This document shows, one piece after another, positions 7,148 through 13,898 of a DNA stretch of 18,847 bases. How positions within the stretch are numbered: the first letter of the stretch is position 1; every line of letters begins with the position of its first letter. The notes below the pieces were generated by a model that ran no database searches, was not told the origin of the DNA, and saw only the letters and a program-made list of their open reading frames with translations. The translations under genes and the position numbers were made by a program. Origin of the DNA: Verrucomicrobiota bacterium (GTDB lineage: Bacteria > Verrucomicrobiota > Verrucomicrobiia > Limisphaerales > AV2); NCBI GenBank assembly GCA_003219675.1, contig QHPW01000127.1:1-18847 (forward strand), written 5' to 3'.

Positions 7148-7210
7148 GGTTGAATCGGTTCGGCGCGATGTTGAATGGCATCGGTGCTGCCGGTCAAGCC
7201 GCCGCGAGGA

Positions 7211-7310
7211 AGGGTAGTGCCTTAATTTCAAATCTAAACTGTAGCGGCGCTCTACGAGCGCCGTTTTCGGCGGTCACAGACCGCCGCTACAACCAAATAA
7301 GGCACTCCCC
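7211..7310. repeat. Cloverleaf-like inverted repeat with GGGTAGTGCC-type ends
   Basis: The outer arms GGGTAGTGCCTTAATTT (from 7212) and AAATAAGGCACTCCCC (to 7310) are imperfect reverse complements. Inside, TGTAGCGGCG (7240-7249) pairs with CGCCGCTACA (7282-7291). Two small hairpins sit within it (GGCGCTC/GAGCGCC and GCGGTC/GACCGC). It is non-coding and overlaps only the discarded upstream extension of lhgO. Confidence 0.75.
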
Positions 7311-7313
7311 GAG

Positions 7314-7608
7314 GAAGGGTAGTGTCCTGATTTGGTGGCGGCGGTGCTGCGTCACCGCCGTGCGCTGCGGCCGCGGCGCACGTGTTTAGCGTGGCGACCG
7401 CGCTGTAACGCAGGTTTCCAAACCTGCCGTATCGCGGGTTTCTAACCCGCAAACGCTTCGCCGCCTCCAAAGCCTCGGAACTGGCGACGGTTCTGCCGAT
7501 TGGAAATCGGCGATACAGCAGGTTTGGAAACCTGCGCTACGTCCAAAGCGCGCTAAACAGCTACGAAGCGGCGCACCCACCTTAAGCAGATTGGGACACT
7601 ACCCGGGG
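7314..7608. repeat. Composite hairpin-array element with GGGTAGTGTCC-type terminal inverted repeats
   Basis: The ends are GGGTAGTGTCCTGATTTGG (from 7317) and CAGATTGGGACACTACCC (to about 7604), imperfect terminal inverted repeats like those of the neighbouring element. Between them lie at least six hairpins: CGGCGGTG/CACCGCCG, CGTGCGC/GCGCACG, CAGGTTT/AAACCTG, GCGGGTT/AACCCGC, GCCGATT/AATCGGC and GCAGGTTT/AAACCTGC. An enclosing pair GTTTAGCG (7384) and CGCTAAAC (7550) frames the last four. I see no protein gene here. Confidence 0.75.
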
Positions 7609-7685
7609 AAGTTTATTGTTGGCCCCGGCCGCCTTTTCGGTATCTTCGGGGCGCGTTTAAGGTCACAGACCGAAGACGTTTCACG

Positions 7686-8213
7686 ATGGCCGCCAACACC
7701 ACTTCTGCCGCCCATGCCGGGCCGGTTAGCCGTGATTTCCTGATTTTGCTTCTAAGTCTGTTGGTTATTCTGGGAGCGCTTTTCCATCGGAGTTTCCGGC
7801 CCGAAGAAGTTGTTTTCTCCAATGACGGGCCGTTGGGCGCGGTGGCCGCTCAAGCCGGGTTCGCCTGGAAAAACCTGTTGGGTTATTGGCAGGACCTGAA
7901 CTGGCTGGGAGGCAAACAGCCTGCCGGTTTTCTGGCCATCGGTTACGCTATTTTTGCGCTCGTCGGGCCGTTGCTGTATGCCAAGTTCATCGCCCCCATC
8001 TCACTGCTGTTCCTCGGCTTGAGTGCCTGGCTCTTGTTTCGGCAACTGGGATTCAGCCCACCGACGTCTTTTCAGTCAGTTGCTGGGGCCTGCCGGGATG
8101 GACCTTCTCGCGGTCCTGCCTGTTTCTGGCTCTGGCGGCGCTGTCGAAGTCAACGGAGCGACATGTTTGGGCCAGGACAATTCTGGGTGGTATGGCCCTC
8201 GGTTTGGGATTGA
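7686..8213 (+). pseudogene. YfhO-family membrane protein, N-terminal part up to a frameshift
   Basis: The frame starts at ATG 7686. It has a membrane segment at about residues 18-34 (FLILLLSLLVILGALF), a loop with the family-like FSNDGPLG, and two further hydrophobic stretches ending in LLFRQLGFSPP near base 8063. Beyond that point the frame becomes Arg/Trp/Cys-rich nonsense and stops at 8213, while the family resemblance resumes in a different frame (VFSVSCWGLPGW). Only about 126 residues are therefore genuine. Homologues as I remember them have roughly a dozen or more residues between these two motifs, so bases appear to be missing (a number equal to 1 modulo 3) rather than one base miscalled. 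It could be a true pseudogene or an assembly error. Confidence 0.75.
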
Positions 8214-10333
8214 CGGACGGCTTCGATGTCGGCGCCATTTTCAGCCTTTACGCCGCCGCTTTCGTGCTCTTTCAGTCCTTCATCCCGGAAGGAAAACTGG
8301 CCCAAAAATGCGTGACCGGCACCGGCCGGGTTGCGGGAGTGGCGATTTGCGCCGCTTTGATGGCCGCGCAGGCGCTCACGACTTTGATTGGAACGCAAAT
8401 CAAAGGCATTGTCGGCATGGAGCAGACCAGGGAAACCAAACAAAAACGCTGGGAACAGGCCACGCTCTGGAGCCTGCCCAGGACCGAGGCGTTGCGAATC
8501 ATCGTTCCCGGCCTGTTCGGCTATCGAATGCCGGAGCTCTATGACGAACCGGTTCAATCCGTGAACGGATCAAATTACTGGGGAAGCGTCGGGCAGGGCG
8601 CCGGCCAGTTTCGATTTTCTGGTGAAGGCGAGTTTGCGGGCGTGCTCGTGGCGCTGATCGCGGTCTGGGCGGGCGTTCAATCGTTCCGACGCAAGAACAA
8701 TCCGTTCACCAACGCGGAACGGAAGTTCATCTGGTTTTGGGCAGGCGCGGCGATCCTCTCGTTACTGCTGGCCTTTGGCAAATACGCGCCGTTTTACCAG
8801 CTCGTCTATTCCCTGCCCTACTTTTCGACCATGCGCAACCCGTTCAAATTCCTGCATCCACTCCATGTTGCGCTGGTGATCCTGTTCGCCTATGGCCTTC
8901 AAGGGCTGTACCGCTGCCTGTTGACCCCTGCGCCCCGGCCAGGGTCCGCGTTGGCCCAGCTCAGGAGCTGGTGGAAAACCGCGCCGGCGTTTGACAGGAA
9001 ATGGACCCTGGGTTGCCTGGCCGCTGTCGGCGCCAGTCTGCTCGGCTGGCTGATCTATGCCTCTTCCAAAAACGATTTGATCGGTTACCTGCAGCAAGCG
9101 GGATTTCCCGAGCGGCAATATCCGCAGTTGGCGGCCGCCATCGCGCGGTTCAGCCTCGGCGAGGTGGGACTTTTCATTCTCTTTCTCATGCTTTCCATCG
9201 CGTTGTTGACGCTGATGTTGAGCGGCGCGTTCTCCGGACGCAAAGCCAAATGGGCCGGCGTCGCTTTGGGACTGCTGCTGGTCATCGATCTGAGCCGCGC
9301 GGACGTTCCCTGGATCGTTTATTACAATTACAAAGACAAATACGCGGCCAACCCCATCATCGACTTGTTGCGCGACAAGCCGGTCGAACATCGGATCACC
9401 GCCGAGATCACGCCGCTATCGCGCCAGTATCTTATCAACGAGGACGGGGCGAACTTTCAGGCGCTCTACTACGGAGAATGGCTTCAACACCATTTCCAGT
9501 ATTACCGGATTCAATCGCTCGACATCATTCAGTTGCCGCGCGCGCCGGAATTTGACCTGGGCTACATGCGGGCGTTCCTCCCCGCCACTCAGACCAACCT
9601 GCTTCCCATCGCCCGGCTCTGGCAGTTGACCAATACCCGCTACGTGCTTGGCATGACCGGCTTCCTGGAACTGTTGAATTCCCAGGTTGACCCGGTCCAA
9701 CGCCGCTTCCGTGTTCACACCGCTTTCAATATCGCTCCCAGGCCCGGCGTGACCGAAGTGACCCGGCGGGAACAGCTCACCGCCGTGCCCGATCCCAAAG
9801 GCAGGTTCGCCCTCTTCGAATTCACCGGCGCGCTGCCGCGCGTCAAATTGTTCCCCCAATGGCAGGTCAACACCAACGATCAGGCAACCTTGCAACAGCT
9901 CAGAAACCCTGACTTTGATCCCGCCCAAACGGTCGTGGTCGCCGATGAACTGCCGCCGGCAAATCCGACGAACGCCACCCCCCAGGCCGCCGGCACCGTC
10001 GAGTTCGCGCATTATGAACCTAAATTCCTTCGACTCAACGCCCACTCTGACGCGCCGTGTGTCCTGTTGCTGAACGACCACTTTGACCCGGATTGGAAGG
10101 TGTTTGTGGACGGCAAACCTGATACGCTGCTCCGCTGCAACTATATCATGCGCGGCGTTTATCTGGCGCCCGGCCGGCACGTGGTGGAATTCCGTTTCGC
10201 GCCGGCCGCCGCCGCGTTTTATGTCAGCCTGGGCAGTCTCATCGCGGGTGTGGCGCTTTGCGGTTTCCTCGCGGTTTCAAGCCGAAGCCCGCAATCGAAG
10301 GAGACCCTCGCCAGGCCACCGGGCAGGAATTGA
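8063..10333 (+). pseudogene. YfhO-family membrane protein, C-terminal part after the frameshift
   Basis: About 755 residues continue the protein started at 7686, in the frame two bases further on. Visible are several membrane segments, the cytoplasmic/extracytoplasmic motif PFYQLVYSLPYFSTMRNPFK, and a soluble region. The C-terminus carries the YfhO-type beta-sandwich (DPDWKVFVDGKPDTLLRCNY, MRGVYLAPGRHVVEFRF) and one last membrane helix (about 10212-10275). YfhO-family proteins are multi-pass membrane proteins related to GT-C glycosyltransferases, linked in Firmicutes to glycosylation of lipoteichoic acid; the substrate in Gram-negatives is unknown. Apart from the break near 8063 the frame is intact over 2.2 kb, which favours a recent lesion or a sequencing/assembly fault over an old pseudogene. 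The stop is followed two bases later by a methyltransferase start. Confidence 0.8.
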
Positions 10334-10335
10334 GC

Positions 10336-11133
10336 GTGGTCCTCGCCCGTTCTAAACTCACCTCACTCATGAGCCATCTGGACGCCATTCGCAGCGACGA
10401 AGGATATGCGGAAATCCTGGCGAACTGGGACCAGACTTTCTACGCCAGGTTCACCGATGCGCTGCGTCCTGCGAAAGGCGGCGCGCGCGTGCTCGATGCC
10501 GGTTGCGGCGTCGGCCAGGTCGTCGCCCGCCTGGCATCCGGTGGATTCGAGGCGCACGGCGTGGACGTGTCCGGCCCGAACATTGACAAGGCCCGTCAAT
10601 TCTCCGATCGCTGCCGGCTTTACGACGGCCGGCACCTGCCTTATCCGGATGATTATTTTGCCAGCGTGGGCGCGTTGAACGTCCTGGAGCACGTCGAGGA
10701 GCCGGAGGATTTCATCCTCGAACTTGCGCGCGTCACCGAACCCGGCGGCCGGGTCGTGATCTCCAGCCCGAACTTTTACCGCGTGCTCGGATTTCGCGAT
10801 TATCACCCGCGCATGCGCGGCCTGGCCACCAAATGGCGGAACTGGATGCGCCTTCGGGATAAACGGCGGCAGATGAAAAACGATCCCGCGTCGGTTCGCT
10901 TCGATCGGATGACGCCAATCGTGAAAGAGCCCTTCACGCCGGATGACGACGCGATCGTGGCCACAAACCCGCTGGAGATGAAATTCTTCCTGGAACGAAC
11001 CGGCTGCATTGTGGAGACGGTATCCTGCACGGACCGCTACGTGGCGGCGCCGGTGGACTTTCTGCTGAACGCCACGCCCCTGCGCTATCTCATGTTCAAC
11101 GCTTTCCTGGTTGCCCGGAAAAAGGAAAGATGA
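10336..11133 (+). CDS. Class I SAM-dependent methyltransferase (UbiE/Methyltransf_11 type)
   Basis: A 265-residue Rossmann-fold methyltransferase. Motif I is VLDAGCGVG (residues 52-60), followed by HGVDVSGPNI (acidic residue binding the SAM ribose), LPYPDDYFASVGALNVLEHVEEP (motif II region) and LARVTEPGGRVVISSPN (motif III region). I chose GTG 10336 because AGGA (10325-10328) lies seven bases before it and it begins two bases after the YfhO stop. ATG 10369 is an alternative, and the frame is open back to 10258 inside the YfhO gene. The C-terminal 80 residues show no known motif. Coupling to the YfhO gene suggests a surface-glycan or lipid substrate, but the substrate cannot be told from sequence. 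Confidence 0.8.
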   Translation: MVLARSKLTSLMSHLDAIRSDEGYAEILANWDQTFYARFTDALRPAKGGARVLDAGCGVGQVVARLASGGFEAHGVDVSGPNIDKARQFSDRCRLYDGRHLPYPDDYFASVGALNVLEHVEEPEDFILELARVTEPGGRVVISSPNFYRVLGFRDYHPRMRGLATKWRNWMRLRDKRRQMKNDPASVRFDRMTPIVKEPFTPDDDAIVATNPLEMKFFLERTGCIVETVSCTDRYVAAPVDFLLNATPLRYLMFNAFLVARKKER

Positions 11134-11168
11134 AGGTCTTTGTTTTTTTCAGGGCGCAGAGGCGGCTG

Positions 11169-11621
11169 GTGGCACGGGCGTCCCGCGCGTGAGTTCCCTC
11201 AATTTACAGCGAAGACGCTAAGTGGTCTATTTCATAAATACGCACACGTTCGCGGCAATGGATTTTGGGCGGAGGCCAGGCGCGAGCGACGAGCATATCC
11301 CGCAGTGGATCTGTAAGGAGCAAGCAACAACGCCTCCGGCCAAAAGACATGCCGCCCTGCGGGTTGCGCCCAATTTGGCCCGGGGCTTCGTTGCTCGGTC
11401 GGTCGAGTATCGCGGCGGATACACTCCCTCCCTCGCGCCTCGCCACGGGCCAAATTGGGCGCAACGAACGTATGCGTATTTATGAAATAGACCACTAAGG
11501 CGCGAAGCAATGTCATGTTCATCGTCTTCTTCCCGCCTTCGCTGTTCGATAATATGAAAACGAATACTTATCACTCGTCTGATCCCAACCAGGAACTCAC
11601 AGGCGGAGACGCCCGCGCCAC
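11169..11621. repeat. Outer imperfect inverted repeat enclosing a nested element
   Basis: GTGGCACGGGCGTCCCGCGC (from 11169, continuing GTGAGTTCC) is an imperfect reverse complement of GGAACTCACAGGCGGAGACG (from 11592, continuing to 11621). Between the arms lie GCGAAGACGC and AGGCGCGAAG, apparently one older repeat split by the element at 11221-11496. The whole 11134-11633 gap holds no convincing protein gene. A 20-codon ATG frame at 11130 (MKVFVFFRAQ) overlaps the methyltransferase stop but has no visible merit. Confidence 0.6.
11221..11496. mobile_element. MITE-like element with 32-bp terminal inverted repeats
   Basis: The left end 11221-11252 begins AGTGGTCTATTTCATAAATA. The right end 11465-11496 is its reverse complement with one mismatch in 32. 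TA lies at both edges (11219-11220 and 11496-11497), which would fit TA-targeting IS630/Tc1-type transposition. A second 20-bp inverted pair, GTTGCGCCCAATTTGGCCCG at 11363-11382 and its complement at 11446-11465, lies inside. No transposase is encoded. Open frames on both strands exist but mirror each other across the inverted repeats, so they are not genes. Confidence 0.75.
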
Positions 11622-11633
11622 TCTCGATGCGCC

Positions 11634-12389
11634 TTATCCTCGTCGTTTCGTCAAATGCGACAGGATCTTTCCCGGAAAATAAGGCAGCGCCTTCAAAACT
11701 TCCTTGAGCATGCGCGGCGACATTTCGCGCGGGACTGTGGCCTTCAGGTAAGCGCGCGGGTGAACCACGTCGATCGGCGCGCCGCGTGCTGCGCCAGCTA
11801 CCGCGGTCGGAAAATCCACGACGCGCTCCTGTTTAATGAAAGCAAACATGTTTTGGGCATACCACCAGGCGACCTTCTCGTTGTTCCAGATTGAGGGGCG
11901 TATGCAGTCCAAAGCCTGGAAGCCGTTCTCCTGAAAGAACGCAATCCAATACGAGGGCCACTGCTCGTTGATGTGGTGCGTCCCCCCCTGTCCCGGCACG
12001 GCGGCTGAAAACACCACAGCGTCGCTCAACTGGCAAAGATCGCGCACCAACGATTGCGCCCGCGCGCCGGGCAGATGTTCGGCCACTTCCAGACAATTCA
12101 CCAGACCGAATCGGCCGTCGAGACGCAGCGGCTCGGCGAGATTGCGGCGCGCAAATTCCTGCGGCGTGATGGCGAGCTGTCCTGTCCTCACGTCGTCGCC
12201 GTCGATACCCAAAACCTGCGCGCCTGCCTCCTTGTAAGCCGCAGCCCAGGTGCCCGAGCCGCAGCCCACGTCCACGACGCTCTGCGGAGCGAACAGTTTC
12301 ATAATGAGCGGGACGACCTCGCGAGCCGAGACCGCCGAGTCCTCTTTTATGCTTTGGTAATAACCCGCCGAGTAGGAAAGATGGCTCAT
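11634..12389 (-). CDS. Class I SAM-dependent methyltransferase
   Basis: A 251-residue Rossmann methyltransferase. Motif I is VVDVGCGSG (residues 38-46), then VLGIDGDDV (acidic SAM contact), FGLVNCLEVAEHLPG (the post-motif segment typical of Methyltransf_23-like proteins) and a C-terminal stretch rich in Trp/Tyr (NNEKVAWWYAQNMFAFI). It starts 24 bases after the stop of the Nif3-like gene on the same strand, so the two are probably co-transcribed, though their functions have no obvious link. Proteins of this form are often found near glycan genes and methylate sugars or small molecules; nothing in the sequence fixes the substrate. The start at ATG 12389 gives a natural N-terminus (MSHLSYSAGYY), with no clear Shine-Dalgarno sequence upstream. 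Confidence 0.82.
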   Translation of the reverse strand: MSHLSYSAGYYQSIKEDSAVSAREVVPLIMKLFAPQSVVDVGCGSGTWAAAYKEAGAQVLGIDGDDVRTGQLAITPQEFARRNLAEPLRLDGRFGLVNCLEVAEHLPGARAQSLVRDLCQLSDAVVFSAAVPGQGGTHHINEQWPSYWIAFFQENGFQALDCIRPSIWNNEKVAWWYAQNMFAFIKQERVVDFPTAVAGAARGAPIDVVHPRAYLKATVPREMSPRMLKEVLKALPYFPGKILSHLTKRRG

Positions 12390-12413
12390 GGTTGGTGGAA
12401 ATCGCGACGCGAA

Positions 12414-13184
12414 TCAAAGGCCGGTCGGATGATCGATAAACGTCCACGGCACGTTGAACTTCCGTGAAAGGTGGGCTGCGAGCGCCTTCACGCCAAAGGT
12501 CTCCGTGGCATAGTGACCCCCGTAAAACACGTTCACGCCGAGCTCCTCCGCCAGCCCAAAAGTCCAGTGCGGCCCTTCGCCGGTGATGAATGTGTCCACG
12601 CCCTCGCGCGCGGCCCTTTTCAACTCACTGCCCGCGCCGCCGGTCACCACGCCGACGCGCCGGCAGACCGTCGGTCCGCCGGGCACCAGCTTCGGCGCGA
12701 CACCCAGCCCTCGCTGCAGTCGTTTCGCCAATTCCGCGCGTTTCAATCGGGTTTCCGCTTTGTAACCAATGAACTGGCCTTTCTCAAAGAAAAACGGCTC
12801 GCAGCTCTTCAAGCCCAGCGCCGCGCAGAGTTGCGCGTTGTTGCCCAGCCGCGGGTGCGCGTCGAGCGGAAGGTGCGAACTGTACACCGCCAGGTCGTTC
12901 TCCAGCAGCCGTCGCAGCAGCTCGTATCGCTTCCCGGTCCAGGGATGGCTCGGACTCCAGAACAGGCCGTGGTGCACGATGAGCAGGTCGGCCCCGGCGG
13001 CGACGGTGAGCCCGACGGTCGCGAGGCTCGCGTCCACCGCCGCCGCAATACGCGTGACCGCGCCGCGGTTTTCCACCTGCAACCCGTTGACCGCCCCTTC
13101 CCAATCGCTGAATTCATCCGTGCGCAACAGCCGGTCGCAGTGGCGCGCTAGCGAGGCGAGCGTAAGCTTTGACATGCGGGCCAT
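12414..13184 (-). CDS. Nif3-like dinuclear metal-centre protein
   Basis: 256 residues matching the Nif3/YbgI family in length and motifs. LLIVHHGLFW has the metal ligands H71-H72, YSSHLPLDAHP has D108 (with H104 nearby), and GGHYATETFG supplies H224 and E228. These are the usual ligands of the two-metal site in the hexameric toroid formed by family members. The family is often labelled GTP cyclohydrolase I type 2 homologue, but its true reaction is not established. ATG 13184 and ATG 13175 (MSKLTL) are both possible starts. It heads a two-gene unit with the downstream methyltransferase. No oddities in the sequence. Confidence 0.9.
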   Translation of the reverse strand: MARMSKLTLASLARHCDRLLRTDEFSDWEGAVNGLQVENRGAVTRIAAAVDASLATVGLTVAAGADLLIVHHGLFWSPSHPWTGKRYELLRRLLENDLAVYSSHLPLDAHPRLGNNAQLCAALGLKSCEPFFFEKGQFIGYKAETRLKRAELAKRLQRGLGVAPKLVPGGPTVCRRVGVVTGGAGSELKRAAREGVDTFITGEGPHWTFGLAEELGVNVFYGGHYATETFGVKALAAHLSRKFNVPWTFIDHPTGL

Positions 13185-13373
13185 GGAAGCAGAGCGACGC
13201 GGCGAAGTAAAACGTGAAACACGAATCCGGGTTCAGCCGGACGAAGCTGTTCGCGACGCGGACGCCTGGCCTGGATTTTTCGCCGCCCGCGCTTCCCCCT
13301 CCCCGGGGGCACTGCCGTTGAATTAAGGGCCAGGACCCGGCGCGTCCGCATCGCCAAAACGCGGCGAATGTTT

Positions 13374-13539
13374 CTCCCTCTCCTGGGGGAGAGGGCTGGG
13401 GTGAGGGCGAGCGTTAAACACAAACTCTTTCTTGCCTGAGATCGAAACGAGGCCGCGCCTTGCCCAAGCAAACCCACCTGAAAAACTCATGTACGACGAA
13501 CGCTCGCCCTCACCCTGCCCCTCTCCCCCAGGAGAGGGA
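13374..13539. repeat. Inverted pair of CTCTCC...GGAGAGGG repeats
   Basis: The left copy 13374-13415 contains CCCTCTCCTGGGGGAGAGGG and ends GGGCGAGCGTT. The right copy 13499-13539 starts AACGCTCGCCCTCACC and ends CCCCCAGGAGAGGGA, its reverse complement with few changes. About 83 bases lie between them. Each copy is itself a short hairpin. Confidence 0.8.
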
Positions 13540-13663
13540 ACAGCGGGCGGACGGTTTGGCTTCATCGAAAACCAATTTGCCTGTCGCAGCACACCGCTTG
13601 TTCGGAGCGAGGAGCGGAGGAATTGCAGAACCGCTCGGCAACGCGACAAGCCGGCGAACGAGT

Positions 13664-13703
13664 CCCCTCTCCCGGGGGAGAGGGCCGGGGTGGGGCGAGC
13701 GTT
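13664..13703. repeat. Third copy of the CTCTCC...GGAGAGGG repeat
   Basis: CCCCTCTCCCGGGGGAGAGG followed by GCCGGGGTGGGGCGAGCGTTT, in the same orientation as the 13374 copy and differing at a few positions. The hairpin arms are CCCCTCTCCC and GGGAGAGGGC. Confidence 0.75.
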
Positions 13704-13861
13704 TCCTTTAATCCCATTTCGGAGTAGGAGGCTCTCATCGATTTTCGGATTTCGGATTTGGAGTAATCAGCCTCCTCACGTCGGTGGCTACAGGCTGTCG
13801 TGATTGCATGCGGATTATGAAATATCCGCGCGAGGCGGGACAAAATAATGATTCATGCCTA

Positions 13862-13889
13862 TTGAATTCTGCGCCGGCCTCCTTATAGT
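13862..13889 (+). promoter_or_regulatory. Candidate sigma-70-type promoter for speA
   Basis: TTGAAT (13862-13867) and TATAGT (13884-13889) are separated by 16 bases and each differs from the consensus by one or two bases. They are the best such pair in the AT-rich tail of the gap. Transcription would begin around 13896, only a few bases before the TTG start of speA, which would leave almost no leader. This is a pattern match only. Confidence 0.4.
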
Positions 13890-13898
13890 GCGCTCGAT

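Larger units (their letters stand above)
13185..13898. other. 714-base non-coding, repeat-rich gap upstream of speA
   Basis: No protein gene is supported here. The stretch holds three related GC-skewed hairpin repeats (listed separately), a fragment of similar make-up at about 13290-13312, and an AT-richer final 90 bases next to speA that contain a promoter candidate. Frames of 60-120 codons on both strands translate into Arg/Pro/Ser-rich repeat text and are rejected. Confidence 0.7.

Noticed and set aside
6227..7153. A 308-codon plus-strand frame antisense to lhgO
   Set aside because: The lhgO frame carries clear FAD and family motifs; this one is composed of its complement and shows no fold signal.
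7386..7580. CRISPR array, considered because of regularly repeated hairpin text
   Set aside because: The units are different hairpins, not a constant direct repeat with unique spacers of equal length, and no cas genes are present.
8060..8075. Programmed ribosomal frameshift in the YfhO-family gene
   Set aside because: No X-XXY-YYZ heptamer or obvious downstream pseudoknot, and residues are missing as well as the frame being shifted, which frameshifting alone does not explain.
9416..10180. A 254-codon minus-strand frame inside the YfhO-family gene
   Set aside because: Antisense to the conserved C-terminal domain, with no recognisable protein features.
11222..11574. Frames on both strands reading VYFINTHTF
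   Set aside because: The same peptide appears on both strands because it is encoded by the terminal inverted repeats of the MITE-like element; not a gene.
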